Under the pieces are notes generated by a model that saw only the letters and a program-made list of their open reading frames with translations, was not told the DNA's origin and did no database searches. 64,000 nt of DNA, from contig JBJMVQ010000040.1 of NCBI GenBank assembly GCA_045810625.1, forward strand, positions 1 through 64,000, read 5' to 3'. Below, in pieces: positions 7,310 through 16,541 of the stretch. The DNA comes from JACQFZ01 sp045810625 (GTDB lineage Bacteria > Pseudomonadota > Gammaproteobacteria > Acidiferrobacterales > Sulfurifustaceae). The first letter of the stretch is position 1. Every line of letters starts with the position of its first letter. A program made the translations under genes and the position numbers.

Positions 7310-8470
7310 TCACGCAAACGATGCCGCCGCCGTGGCGTTCGCGATGCCGCGCGCGAACTGCGCCGTAACGGAGGCATGGCGCTCGAGCACGCGGTGTTGC
7401 GCCTGCGCGGCGGTTCTGCCGCACGCGTGCACCATGCAGAGCGGCGCGTTCGCGCGTATCGGCGTCCCGGGCATCGGTAAGTCACTGCATCCGGGCGGCC
7501 ACGCGGTCGATTCGGCGACGACGAGCGCACGCGGCGCATACACCACGGCATGTGCGTATGCGAGTGGCGACGCGCGTGTCACGGCGGGTAGGTCGCCGCT
7601 GCAGGCACGCAGGTGCAGCACAAAAAAGCTCTCGGCGTACTTCGGCTCATACAGCTCGAAAGTCGCGCCGGGGCGCGGGTTGACCTCGAGCACGACGAAC
7701 TCGTCCTCGCGCACGATCGCATCGAGACCATTGACGCCTTTGAGGCCGAGCGCCGCCGTCAGCGCCTGCGCCGCGGCGCTCAATCGCTCGCGGAGCGGCG
7801 CGCTAACGTCGGCATCGCTGACGCCACCCGCGTAACGATACGGTTCGCTCGGATCCTGGAAAGTCGTCCAAGTCTCACTGAAGCCGAGCACGCGGCAACG
7901 CGCGCCATTGGCAAGAAACAGAACCGAGACGCTCCGCCCCGGCCATTCTCTCTGGTAGTAGAAACGCCGCGCGGCTGGCCGCGCCTGCGCGATGCGCTGC
8001 ACGTGACCGCCGCCGGATCCGCCGACCTGCTTGACCAGCCAGCCGGTTTGATCGGTGGGCCGCGCGAGCGAGGTTTCCGGGTAGGGAATATCGAGATCGC
8101 GCAGCAAACCGAAGAAGGCCAGCGGATCTTTGAGCCGCGCGACGGTCTGCGGCGAATTGCCGTACAGCCGGCGCCGCTCGGACAATGCGTGCAATAGCTC
8201 GGGACAATGCTCGAGCCCCGAGCCATAAACGAGCCCGCGCGAGCGCGCCGGCGGACACAGTGCCTCCGCGGCACGCAGTAACGCCGTCACGTCGAAACCG
8301 CGCTCGGATGCGGGGACCGCGCGGCAAACGAGCGCCGCTTCGCGCGTGTCGCGGTCGGCGAAACGATCGAGGGCGACCACGCTGATGCCGCCTTTGCGCG
8401 CCGACTGCGCGAGCGCACGCGCCGCGGTGGCGACGACGAGTACCGGTGCCGGATCAGCGCGCCTGATCAC
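7310..8470 (-). CDS. ATP-grasp protein of the H4MPT cluster (COG2232-like)
   Basis: 386 residues from a GTG at 8470, which overlaps the end of mtdB by 17 bases; an ATG further upstream would lie deep inside mtdB. Sequence features: a Rossmann-like start VLVVATAARALAQSARKGG, LVYGSGLE, the ATP-grasp glycine loop LVKQVGGSGGGHVQ, and the metal-binding GLDAIVREDEFVVLEVNPRPGAT. Homologs occur between mtdB and mch in many methylotrophs. The substrate is unknown; amide or ester ligation during H4MPT or methanofuran synthesis is inferred. The last 100 residues after the ATP-grasp core are poorly conserved and contain CMVHACG. Confidence 0.8.
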   Translation of the reverse strand: MIRRADPAPVLVVATAARALAQSARKGGISVVALDRFADRDTREAALVCRAVPASERGFDVTALLRAAEALCPPARSRGLVYGSGLEHCPELLHALSERRRLYGNSPQTVARLKDPLAFFGLLRDLDIPYPETSLARPTDQTGWLVKQVGGSGGGHVQRIAQARPAARRFYYQREWPGRSVSVLFLANGARCRVLGFSETWTTFQDPSEPYRYAGGVSDADVSAPLRERLSAAAQALTAALGLKGVNGLDAIVREDEFVVLEVNPRPGATFELYEPKYAESFFVLHLRACSGDLPAVTRASPLAYAHAVVYAPRALVVAESTAWPPGCSDLPMPGTPIRANAPLCMVHACGRTAAQAQHRVLERHASVTAQFARGIANATAAASFA

Positions 8471-9347
8471 GGGCGACGTCGAACGCCTGCTCGAAGGAAA
8501 GGTAGACCGGTTTCTCCGCCTCTCGCATGTGCGTGAGCAGCGCCTGCTGAACTCGGTACTTGATATTGCCGATCGCCAGGGCGCCGATTCCGACCGCGCC
8601 GCTTGCCGATCCCGCAATCGGTACGCCGTCGTCCATGACGCTTACGCCTTCGAGCCCCGCCGGCGGTACGGCGTTCACATCCGCCGCGACCTTTAGCCGC
8701 GGTGCGCCGGCAAGCTGCGAACGCGACAGAATCTGCACGCCGGCTTTGGCGGCGCCGAAAACTACCTCCGCCGTTTTCAGCAGCTCAACCTTGCGCTCAT
8801 CGGAATCGGCGTCGACACCGGTGATGGCGACGTGGAAGCGCTGACGACACGCGGCCGCGGTCGCGTCCGCTCCATGCCGCCCGACGATACTGACGACGGC
8901 ACCCGCCCGCGCGGCCAGCACACCGGCAATGGAACCGACCGGCCCGGTGCCGCCGAATACCAGCACGCGCAGACCGTTGAAGGACGCATGACGCTGCTTG
9001 CGCAGCTCCCGCTCGACCCCGGCGACCATCGCGGCCGCCGTCGTAAACGCACCGCTCGGGTCGACGCACACCGAGACTTCGAACGGGGGGACCATGGCGG
9101 TTCGTGCGCCTTCCAACATATCGAGCGCCAAGCCCACGTCGCGCCCGCCGATGAAGAGACCTGTCGCCCGCGCGCCCTTGGGGCCGCGCGAAAAGATGGC
9201 GTCCTGCACGAGCCCGGCGACTTCGTCGAGCGTCACCTCACCGTAAGGAGTAACCGCCTGCCACCCGGCGTCGTACGCCATATTGATATCGAACGGGCTT
9301 GCGTGCTTCGCCGGAGTGAAGAAATGCAGCAAGTAGGGGCGCGTCAT
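8454..9347 (-). CDS. mtdB: NAD(P)-dependent methylenetetrahydromethanopterin dehydrogenase
   Basis: 297 residues. Oxidises methylene-H4MPT to methenyl-H4MPT with NAD(P)+. The N-terminus (LLHFFTPAKHASPFDINMAYDAGW) and the Rossmann motif VLVFGGTGPVGSIAGVLAA, followed by VSIVGRHG, identify the MtdA/MtdB family. The pairing with mch and fae and the absence of folate-C1 genes favour MtdB rather than the folate-active MtdA. The start overlaps the stop of mptG by four bases (ATGA), placing it in the same operon. Confidence 0.95.
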   Translation of the reverse strand: MTRPYLLHFFTPAKHASPFDINMAYDAGWQAVTPYGEVTLDEVAGLVQDAIFSRGPKGARATGLFIGGRDVGLALDMLEGARTAMVPPFEVSVCVDPSGAFTTAAAMVAGVERELRKQRHASFNGLRVLVFGGTGPVGSIAGVLAARAGAVVSIVGRHGADATAAACRQRFHVAITGVDADSDERKVELLKTAEVVFGAAKAGVQILSRSQLAGAPRLKVAADVNAVPPAGLEGVSVMDDGVPIAGSASGAVGIGALAIGNIKYRVQQALLTHMREAEKPVYLSFEQAFDVARDQAR

Positions 9348-10360
9348 GAAGGCGCTCCGGCGCGGCCGCGTGCACTATCGAACGTCGCGCGAACATCGCT
9401 GCTCTCGACCGACGCACCTTCATTGGAGGCGGCGGTAACGACGAAACGCAACCTGCTCTCGCCGAGCGCGCGCCGAGCGGCGGCCGCGAGTCGCTCGGCA
9501 TCGACCGCATCGCCAACCAACCCGAACCCCGTCGGACCCCAGGAGCTTTGCCCAATCGCGGTGGCGCCCGCACGTTTAAGCCACGCGAGCGCGCGCGCGA
9601 CCCGCTGGCTGGTGAAGCGCCCGCCCTGCGCCGGCGCAAAATAGTCGCCGATGACGTCCTGCAATTCCGTGATCGCCCGGCCGAAAGTTGGGAGATCGCG
9701 CTCCATCAGCGCCGGCAGCATTTGCATCAGCACCAAGCGGCACAAATGCGCGGCGGTCGCGGGGGGAAAGAGCGGTAGGCGCTGAAGCGCTGCGCGCTCT
9801 TCGGCCCCATTCAGCCCTTGTGCGTGCGGATCGAACACGAGAATGAAGCGCCAGGTTGCGGGAAAAGCCGCCCGTACGATTACCGGGGGAACGCTCTCGA
9901 ACCGGCCGCGGCCGCCGTCCACGACGAACCCGCCTTGCTCGAAAACGGCGACGCCGATCCCCGAACGCGCCCCGCGCCCGGTGAGGTTCGCGATATCGCG
10001 CACCGAAAGACGCAGGCCGTAGAGTCGCGCGACGCCGGCGCCGACCGCGAGCGCAAGCTGCGTGCCCGAACCCAAACCGATGTGTGCCGGCACGTTTTCG
10101 AGAACCTCGACCGCAAACGGCGGCGCACGCAACGCGCTGCAGATATCGCGCGCGCAGCGTAAGGTCCGTTCGGCGTCCGGCCCGGTGGCAGCGAACTTGC
10201 TCGCCGGCCGGATGACGAGTCGCGTGCCAAAATCGCGCAGAGCGACGCCGAGGCTTCCGAACCGACGACCGAAACTGCCGTTGAGGTCGAGAAACCCCAT
10301 GTGCAGCCGCGCCGGCGCGTGCACCACCACGGCCGCCGCTGACGTGACCAGCTTCACCAT
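9344..10360 (-). CDS. mptG: Beta-ribofuranosylaminobenzene 5'-phosphate synthase (GHMP-kinase fold)
   Basis: 338 residues. Catalyses the first committed step of H4MPT synthesis, joining PRPP and 4-hydroxy- or 4-aminobenzoate. The GHMP-family signature is clear: ARLHMGFLDLNGSFGRRFGSLG at the start, NVPAHIGLGSGTQLALAVG (the ATP/phosphate loop) and GQSSWGPTGFGLVGD near the C-terminus. This is the leftward lead gene of an operon running to fae. It diverges from fhcB with a 253-bp gap that probably carries promoters for both directions. Confidence 0.93.
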   Translation of the reverse strand: MVKLVTSAAAVVVHAPARLHMGFLDLNGSFGRRFGSLGVALRDFGTRLVIRPASKFAATGPDAERTLRCARDICSALRAPPFAVEVLENVPAHIGLGSGTQLALAVGAGVARLYGLRLSVRDIANLTGRGARSGIGVAVFEQGGFVVDGGRGRFESVPPVIVRAAFPATWRFILVFDPHAQGLNGAEERAALQRLPLFPPATAAHLCRLVLMQMLPALMERDLPTFGRAITELQDVIGDYFAPAQGGRFTSQRVARALAWLKRAGATAIGQSSWGPTGFGLVGDAVDAERLAAAARRALGESRLRFVVTAASNEGASVESSDVRATFDSARGRAGAPS

Positions 10361-10566
10361 GCGCGTTCCTTAGGCAACTCCCATGCCAGACAAATTGGCG
10401 GTCGATTTCCGTGCGTTCGTCCACGTGCAGATCGCCGGCTGATTCAGTAGCGGAACAAAGTGTCTCTGCGAGGTGACAACCAAACCGCGCGCGTGCGTTT
10501 CCGCGATAAACCGAGCAGTCGCACACATTGCACAGAATGTTGTCGCACACCACCGATCCACCGCGC

Positions 10567-10582
10567 TGGCACAATCTCTGCA
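10567..10582 (+). promoter_or_regulatory. Candidate sigma-54 (-24/-12) promoter for fhcBADC
   Basis: TGGCACAATCTCTGCA matches the sigma-54 consensus TGGCAC-N5-TTGCA at every defined base but one, with correct spacing between the GG and GC elements. It would start transcription about 20 bases before the fhcB ATG at 10614. The whole 10361-10613 gap between divergent mptG and fhcB contains no convincing gene. The match is from sequence only; a chance hit is possible. Confidence 0.4.
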
Positions 10583-10613
10583 TCCGCCGACTGTCCCGCA
10601 CAGGCACGTCCGC

Positions 10614-11900
10614 ATGACCGAGGCTCGTCCACCGCAGCGCCACGTCAACGTCACCTGTCCGTTCTGTGGGCTCGGGTGCGACGATCTCGAAATCAACGTC
10701 GATGCGAGCGGCGTGCGCGTCGAAGCGAACGGCTGTCCGATCAGTAATCCCGCGTTCGCGCGCTCGGAACGCGATGCGGGTCGCCCGGCAATCGCAGGTC
10801 GGCCCGCGCCCCTGTCCGATGCAATCGCGCGCGCGGCCGCGATACTGCAGCGGGCGAAAGCCCCGCTCATCGGCGGGCTGGGCACGGACGTTGGCGGAAT
10901 GCGCGCGGCGCTCGCGCTTGCGGAACGCCTTGGCGCGACGCTCGATCATGCGAACGGCGCCGCCTTACAGCGGAACACCAAGGTATTGCAGGACAGCGGC
11001 GCGATCACCACGACGCTGAGCGAGGTCAGGAACCGCGCCGACGTGTTGTTGTTTCTCGGCGGCGACGTGTCCGCGCGTTTCCCGCGGTTCTACGAGCGGC
11101 TCATCGAGCGGCGCGAGCCGTTGTTTCCGCAAACGCCCCGCGTCCCCGACATGGTCTTTCTCGGCGGAACGGCACCGAGCCAACCGCCGGCCGATGCCCG
11201 TGCGCTCGTGATGTCCTGCCCGCAGGAGTCGCTCGGCGAGGTGATCAACGTGCTGCGCGCCCTCCTCCGCGGACGGACATTGGACGCACCGTCGGTTGCA
11301 GGGATTGCCGTCGAAACCCTGCGCGATGTGGCGACGCGGCTGAAGACCGCGCATTACAGCGTGATCGTGTGGGCCGCCGCGCAACTCGATTTTCCTCACG
11401 CCGATCTCACGATTGCCGCGGCCGCCGCGCTCATCAAACAGCTGAACCGAAAGACACGCTGCGCGGGCCTGCCCCTCGGCGGCCGCGACGGCGATCTCAC
11501 CGCAAACCAGGTCGCCACCTGGCAGACCGGTTACCCGCTGCCGGTCAGCTTCGCGCGCGGTTTTCCGGATTACGATCCGCATCGTTACGCCGGCAGCCGC
11601 GTGCTCGGACGTGGCGCCGCCGACGCATTGCTTTGGATATCCGCGTTCGACGATGCGCCTGAACCGCCCGCGACGGGCGTACCCACCGTCGTACTGGCGC
11701 GCGCCGGCGCGACGCTCGAACGCGCTCCCGACGTATATATTCCGGTCGCCACACCCGGCGTCGACCATGCGGGCGATATCTTTCGCTGCGACGGCGTCGT
11801 CGCACTGCCGTTGCGCGCGTTGCGATCGACCGAACTCCCTTCCGTCGCGCAAGCGCTCCGCGCCATCGCGCAGCAGCTCGGTGCTGCTTTGCCATGCTGA
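10614..11900 (+). CDS. fhcB: Formyltransferase/hydrolase complex subunit B (formylmethanofuran dehydrogenase B homolog)
   Basis: 428 residues. Part of the Fhc complex that transfers the formyl group from H4MPT to a methanofuran-like carrier and hydrolyses it to formate. VNVTCPFCGLGCDDL near the N-terminus is the family start, and the molybdopterin-domain fold follows. Bacterial Fhc subunits are known to lack redox function despite this ancestry. I chose the ATG at 10614 because it starts 12 residues before the conserved Cys motif; upstream in-frame sequence is not conserved. It overlaps fhcA by seven bases. The order B-A-D-C is the standard bacterial order. Confidence 0.94.
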   Translation: MTEARPPQRHVNVTCPFCGLGCDDLEINVDASGVRVEANGCPISNPAFARSERDAGRPAIAGRPAPLSDAIARAAAILQRAKAPLIGGLGTDVGGMRAALALAERLGATLDHANGAALQRNTKVLQDSGAITTTLSEVRNRADVLLFLGGDVSARFPRFYERLIERREPLFPQTPRVPDMVFLGGTAPSQPPADARALVMSCPQESLGEVINVLRALLRGRTLDAPSVAGIAVETLRDVATRLKTAHYSVIVWAAAQLDFPHADLTIAAAAALIKQLNRKTRCAGLPLGGRDGDLTANQVATWQTGYPLPVSFARGFPDYDPHRYAGSRVLGRGAADALLWISAFDDAPEPPATGVPTVVLARAGATLERAPDVYIPVATPGVDHAGDIFRCDGVVALPLRALRSTELPSVAQALRAIAQQLGAALPC

Positions 11901-13552
11901 TGAAGCTCGCCGGCGGGCGCGTATACGATCCGGCGCACGGCGTGGACGGGCAGGTGCGCGACCTTTATGTGCGCGACGGGCGCATCGTCGCGGATCCGGG
12001 TCCGGGCGCGCGCCTCGATCGCGAATTCGATCTGCGCGGGAACGTGGTAATGGCCGGCGCCATCGATCTGCACACGCACATCGCCGGCGGCAAGGTGAAC
12101 ATCGCGCGCGCGATGCTGCCGGCGGACCATCGGCACGATCCGCTCGCATCGACCGCGCACACGCGCGCCGGCAGCGGTCACGCCGCTCCCTCCACATTCG
12201 CCGCCGGCTATCGCTACGCCGAAATGGGATACACCGCCTGCTTCGAGCCTGCGATCGTGCCAAGCAACGCGCGCCATGCGCACCTCGAGATGGGCGACAC
12301 GCCGATGATCGACAAAGGCGGCTACGCGATGCTCGGGAACGACGATTTTCTGTTGCGGCTGCTCGCCGAGCGCGCCGAGCAGCCGTTGATCAACGACTAC
12401 GTCGCGTGGACGCTCCATGCAACGCAGTGCCTCGGCATCAAGGTCGTGAATCCGGGCGGGATCAGCGCCTTCAAGTTCAATGCGCGCCGCCTCGATCTCG
12501 ACGAGCCTGCGCCGCACTACGGGGTGACACCGCGCGCGATCGTTACCGCGCTCACCCGCGCGCTGCACGAGCTCGGCGTGCCGCACCCGCTGCACGTGCA
12601 CGCGAGCAATCTCGGCGTACCGGGCAATTTCGCGACCACGCTGGCCACGATGGACGCGGCCGAAGGTCTGCCGATCCATTTGACGCACGTGCAATTCCAC
12701 AGCTACGGTACCGAGGGCGAGCGCAAATTCTCTTCGGCGGCGGCGCAGATAGCGGAAGCGGTGAACGCGCAGCCGAACGTGAGCATCGACGTCGGTCAGA
12801 TCATGTTCGGGCGCACCGTCACCGCGTCGGCCGACACGATGCGCCAGTACGCCAACCACCGGCTCGCGCATCCCAAGAAATGGCTCTGCATGGACATCGA
12901 GTGCGAAGCGGGCTGCGGCGTGGTGCCGTTTCGTTACCGCGACCAGACCTTCGTCAACGCGCTGCAGTGGGCGATCGGGCTCGAAATCTTTTTGCTGGCG
13001 AAGGACCCGTGGCGCGTGTTCCTCACCACCGATCACCCGAACGGCGCGCCCTTCATGAGCTACCCGCACCTGATCCGGCTGCTCATGGACCGCAACTTCC
13101 GCCGGCGCACGCTCGAGACGCTGCATCCGCAGGCGCAGAAGGCGAGCGTCGTCGGCACGCTCGAGCGGGAATACTCGCTCTACGAGATCGCGATCCTCAC
13201 GCGCGCCGCCCCCGCGCGCGTCCTCGGGCTCTCCGACCGCGGTCATCTCGGCGAAGGCGGGTGCGCCGATATCACCGTGTACGGCGACGACGCCGACCGT
13301 GAGCGCATGTTCGCAAAACCGCGTTACGTCTTCAAAGACGGCCGGTTGATCGTGCAGGACGGAAAGATCGTCGACGTTGCCTGGGGCGCGACGCACGTCG
13401 TGCGCCCGGCATTCGACCGTTCCATCGAGCGCCGGCTCGCGCCGTTCTTCGAGCGCTACCGCACGACGCGGCTGCAAAATTTCGTCATCGGCGACGACGA
13501 GATCGCCGCCGACGGACGCGGTCGCCTCATCGTGCACGCGTGCCGCGTCTGA
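11894..13552 (+). CDS. fhcA: Formyltransferase/hydrolase complex subunit A (amidohydrolase fold)
   Basis: 552 residues. The hydrolytic subunit of Fhc. GAIDLHTHIAGGKVNIAR carries the amidohydrolase HxH metal motif (His60, His62). Additional conserved segments are LHVHASNLGVPGN, IHLTHVQFHSYG and FLTTDHPNGAPF, all expected metal or active-site regions of the family. It cleaves the formyl group carried by the methanofuran analogue, releasing formate. Starts inside the end of fhcB and ends seven bases before fhcD. Confidence 0.96.
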   Translation: MLMKLAGGRVYDPAHGVDGQVRDLYVRDGRIVADPGPGARLDREFDLRGNVVMAGAIDLHTHIAGGKVNIARAMLPADHRHDPLASTAHTRAGSGHAAPSTFAAGYRYAEMGYTACFEPAIVPSNARHAHLEMGDTPMIDKGGYAMLGNDDFLLRLLAERAEQPLINDYVAWTLHATQCLGIKVVNPGGISAFKFNARRLDLDEPAPHYGVTPRAIVTALTRALHELGVPHPLHVHASNLGVPGNFATTLATMDAAEGLPIHLTHVQFHSYGTEGERKFSSAAAQIAEAVNAQPNVSIDVGQIMFGRTVTASADTMRQYANHRLAHPKKWLCMDIECEAGCGVVPFRYRDQTFVNALQWAIGLEIFLLAKDPWRVFLTTDHPNGAPFMSYPHLIRLLMDRNFRRRTLETLHPQAQKASVVGTLEREYSLYEIAILTRAAPARVLGLSDRGHLGEGGCADITVYGDDADRERMFAKPRYVFKDGRLIVQDGKIVDVAWGATHVVRPAFDRSIERRLAPFFERYRTTRLQNFVIGDDEIAADGRGRLIVHACRV

Positions 13553-13559
13553 GCCGCGC

Positions 13560-14456
13560 ATGCTGATCAGCGGCGTGGAGATCGAGGACACCTTCGCCGA
13601 AGCCTTCGGCATGGTGGCGACGCGCGTGCTCATCACCGCGGTGAGCCCGACGTGGGCGCGGCACGCCGCGGAAACAATGACCGGTTTTGCGACGTCGGTG
13701 ATCGGTTGTGGCATCGAGGCCGGCATCGAGCGGACGCTCGCGCCCGAAGAAACGCCGGATGCGCGGCCGGGCGTGTCCGCGCTGCTCTTCGGGATGTCGC
13801 AGAAGGATCTCGCCAAACGCGTCGAGACGCGCGTCGGTCAGTGCGTGCTCACCTGCCCGACCACGGCGGTTTTCAGCGGCATGGACGGCGAGGCGCGCAT
13901 CCCGCTCGGCAAGAACCTGCGCTACTTTGGCGATGGCTTTCAGATCTCGAAACGCATCGGGGACAAGCGCTATTGGCGCGTGCCGGTCATGGACGGCGAA
14001 TTCCTGTGCGAAGAAACGGTCGGCTGCGTCAAAGCCGTCGGCGGCGGCAACCTGCTGGTGCTCGCCGCCTCGCAGACGCAGGCGCTCGCCGCGTGCGAAG
14101 CCGCGATCGAGGCCATGCGCCGTCTGTCGAACGTGATCATGCCGTTTCCGGGCGGCATCGTGCGCTCGGGCTCGAAGGTGGGCTCGAAGTACAAGGCGGT
14201 GGTCGCGTCCACCAACGACGCGTATTGCCCGACGTTGCGCGGGCTTACGCCGTCGCGGCTCACGCCCGACATCGAAGCCGTGCTCGAAATCGTCATCGAC
14301 GGTCTCACCGCCGACGACGTGCGCAATGCCATGCGCGCCGGTATGCACGCGATTTGCCGGCTCGGCGCCGCCGAAGGCATCCGGCGCATTTCCGCGGGGA
14401 ACTACGGCGGCAAGCTGGGTCAGTTCCAGTTCCCGTTGCGGGAGATCATGGCGTGA
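13560..14456 (+). CDS. fhcD: Formylmethanofuran-tetrahydromethanopterin N-formyltransferase
   Basis: 298 residues. Moves the formyl group between H4MPT and methanofuran (archaeal Ftr homolog). The start MLISGVEIEDTFAEAFGM, the middle CVLTCPTTAVFSGM and the C-terminal GNYGGKLGQFQFPLREI are diagnostic. The ATG at 13560 lies seven bases after the fhcA stop. Its stop overlaps the GTG of fhcC, so the four fhc genes form one tightly coupled operon. Confidence 0.97.
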   Translation: MLISGVEIEDTFAEAFGMVATRVLITAVSPTWARHAAETMTGFATSVIGCGIEAGIERTLAPEETPDARPGVSALLFGMSQKDLAKRVETRVGQCVLTCPTTAVFSGMDGEARIPLGKNLRYFGDGFQISKRIGDKRYWRVPVMDGEFLCEETVGCVKAVGGGNLLVLAASQTQALAACEAAIEAMRRLSNVIMPFPGGIVRSGSKVGSKYKAVVASTNDAYCPTLRGLTPSRLTPDIEAVLEIVIDGLTADDVRNAMRAGMHAICRLGAAEGIRRISAGNYGGKLGQFQFPLREIMA

Positions 14457-15268
14457 CCGCGCTCGTCCTCGATCTGCGCGAGCAGCCGGCGGCGCGCATC
14501 GATATGTTCGGCGTGACACCCGACCGGCTGAATGGATTGACCGCGCGCGCCGTCGCGGCGATCGAGGTCACCGTGGGAAAAGCGCGGCTGCCGCTCGGTG
14601 AGCTTTTTGCGTTCAGCGGCGACGATCCGAGCACGATCGTGCTGCGCGGGGCAACGGCATGTCTCGACGGCGTCGGCGCCGAGATGCGCGCCGGACGCAT
14701 CGTCGTCGAGGGCGACGCCGGCGACTACGTTGCGCAGGACATGCGCGCGGGCGAGATCGACGTGCGCGGCAGCGCCGGCGCATACGCCGCGACGGGCTTG
14801 CGCGGCGGCGTGCTGCGCATGGCAGGGAACGCCGGCGACTACCTCGGCGCGGCGCGTGCCGGTGACCGCTACGGAATGCGCGGCGGAACAGTGGTGGTGC
14901 GCGGCGATGCCGGTGCTCGTTGCGGCGAGCGCCAGCGACGCGGCCAGATTCTGATCGCGGGCAACGCCGGCGATTATCTCGGCGCGAGTATGATCGCCGG
15001 CACGATCGTCGTGCTCGGCCATACCGGGAGCCGCCCGGGCTTCGGTATGCGCCGCGGCACGCTGCTGCTGGCACAACCGCCGGCGTCATTACCGGCGTCG
15101 TTCAACCAGAGCGGCCGCCATCATCTAAGCTTCTTGTCCCTTTATCTGCGAAGCCTGGCCCGAATCGATGACGCCTTTGCGGCGCTCGACCCCGCGCGCA
15201 CCACGGTGCGGCGCTTCGTCGGCGACATCGGCTGCGGCGGCAAGGGCGAAGTGCTTGTCTGGTTGTAG
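14453..15268 (+). CDS. fhcC: Formyltransferase/hydrolase complex subunit C
   Basis: 271 residues from a GTG that overlaps the fhcD stop (GTGA). The body is a right-handed beta-helix of the FwdC/GltS-C type: repeated short turns such as VEGDAGDYV, VRGSAGAYA, MAGNAGDYLG, VRGDAGARCG and IAGNAGDYLG, with G-rich corners. It scaffolds the Fhc complex. Ends with DIGCGGKGEVLVWL. Last gene of the fhc operon; it converges on the pterin dehydratase-like gene across a 122-bp gap. Confidence 0.95.
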   Translation: MTALVLDLREQPAARIDMFGVTPDRLNGLTARAVAAIEVTVGKARLPLGELFAFSGDDPSTIVLRGATACLDGVGAEMRAGRIVVEGDAGDYVAQDMRAGEIDVRGSAGAYAATGLRGGVLRMAGNAGDYLGAARAGDRYGMRGGTVVVRGDAGARCGERQRRGQILIAGNAGDYLGASMIAGTIVVLGHTGSRPGFGMRRGTLLLAQPPASLPASFNQSGRHHLSFLSLYLRSLARIDDAFAALDPARTTVRRFVGDIGCGGKGEVLVWL

Positions 15269-15390
15269 TTAGAGTTCGTTCTCGGCGCGCTCCGGCCCAA
15301 AAGCTTCGTCCAAAGCAGAGATGTGACCCACCACGCCTTCCCCCAATCAGGGAGGGAACGGGAGGCGGCGTCGCGCTCTCGTTACTCGCC

Positions 15391-15777
15391 TCAGTCGTAC
15401 TTGATGTACTTGAAGCGCGGATCGTCCGGCGTGCCTTCGAGCGCGCCGCCCTCTTTCTTCGGCTGCCACATGATCACGTCCTCGATCTTCTTGGCCAACG
15501 CGAAATCCTTTTCGGTGATGCCTTTGGCGGCATGGTTCTTCAGTTTGACGATCACGAACGCGTACGACGCCGTCAGATCGGGATGGTGAAACGCCGCCTC
15601 CGCCAAATGCCCCACGGCGTTGATGACCATAAGCGTTCCTTTCCAGCCGGCGGTCTTGTACTTGCGGCGGATCCATCCTTCTTCCAGATACCATTGCGGC
15701 AGCTCCTGCTTCAGCCGCTCCTGCACTTCCTCATCGGGATACACTTCCTCGGGTTTGCGTTGTCTCCAGCCTGCCAT
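15391..15777 (-). CDS. Pterin-4a-carbinolamine dehydratase-like protein
   Basis: 128 residues, near the usual family length with a charged N-terminal extension. GWKGTLMVINAVGHLAEAAF, then HHPDL, SYAFVIVKLKNHAAKGIT and the final DFALAKKIE follow the PCD/DCoH pattern, including the paired His and the later His of the active site. There is no aromatic amino-acid hydroxylase gene nearby; in methylotroph H4MPT clusters a homolog is thought to serve pterin cofactor synthesis, which is the likely role here. It is 13 bases downstream of folK on the same strand. Confidence 0.88.
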   Translation of the reverse strand: MAGWRQRKPEEVYPDEEVQERLKQELPQWYLEEGWIRRKYKTAGWKGTLMVINAVGHLAEAAFHHPDLTASYAFVIVKLKNHAAKGITEKDFALAKKIEDVIMWQPKKEGGALEGTPDDPRFKYIKYD

Positions 15778-15790
15778 GGATAACCTCCGT

Positions 15791-16357
15791 TCAGTCCTTC
15801 GCCGCAGTTCGCGCCGACGCTGCTTTTCCGTGCTCGTCGAGCCGCTCGATTTGCTGGTCGGCGCATCGAACGAGCAGATCCTTTACCCGCCCGTGACCGG
15901 GAACGATCAGCCCGGGTGCGATCTCGTGCAGCGGGAGCAGCACGAACGCCCGCTCCGAGAGCCGCGGGTGCGGCACGATCAACTGCGGCTCGTTGGATGT
16001 CCAGTCACCGTAAAGCAGCAGATCGAGATCCAAGGTGCGTGGACCGCCGGCGGGGCCGGATCGCACGCGGCCATGCCGGCGCTCGACGTCGAGAAGCTGC
16101 CGCATCAACTCGCCCGGCGGCAGCCGCGTGGCGATACGACAGACCGCATTGATGAAATCCGCTTGCGCTTGGTAGCCAATCGGGGCGCTGCGATAGAACG
16201 AGGAGCAGCGTTCGAGCCGTGTCGCGGGCAGCGCCGCGAGCGCCTTCATACCGGCGCGAAGTTTCGACCGTGGCTCACCCATATTGCTGCCGAGACCTAT
16301 ATACGCTCGTACTTCGGGCGTCTCGCTGCTCACGCGCTGCACTCCCCGGCGTCTCAC
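15791..16357 (-). CDS. folK: 2-amino-4-hydroxy-6-hydroxymethyldihydropteridine diphosphokinase
   Basis: 188 residues. Transfers pyrophosphate from ATP to the hydroxymethyl pterin, giving the precursor for folate (and possibly for H4MPT). AYIGLGSNMGEPRSKL, SSFYRSAPIGY, DFINAVCRIATRLPPGELM and the signature GPRTLDLDLLLYGD followed by VPHPRLSERAFVLLPL are all family hallmarks. An internal GTG at 16333 would give a start nearer the usual N-terminus. Its position next to the PCD-like gene and the H4MPT cluster suggests a dedicated pterin-supply copy, which is inference. Confidence 0.93.
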   Translation of the reverse strand: MRRRGVQRVSSETPEVRAYIGLGSNMGEPRSKLRAGMKALAALPATRLERCSSFYRSAPIGYQAQADFINAVCRIATRLPPGELMRQLLDVERRHGRVRSGPAGGPRTLDLDLLLYGDWTSNEPQLIVPHPRLSERAFVLLPLHEIAPGLIVPGHGRVKDLLVRCADQQIERLDEHGKAASARTAAKD

Positions 16358-16541
16358 GGCAGCGTTCGATCTTAGCGCGCCAGCTACTTCCCCGCATGGC
16401 GTGGCCGCTCTCCCGTCCTCGTGATAAGGGTAATTACTCGTTCGGCGTATAACGAAAGTCCACTAAGTCCCTGACGTACCCGGTACGACTGCTGGCCTAC
16501 CATAACCGAATGACCGCCAACTTAGAGCAAGGAGGCGTCGT

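Noticed and set aside
11585..13816. 743-codon open frame antisense to the fhc genes
   Set aside because: Long antisense frames are expected in G+C-rich DNA; the plus-strand fhcB/A sequences are unambiguous and the antisense protein is Arg/Val/His-rich without family features.
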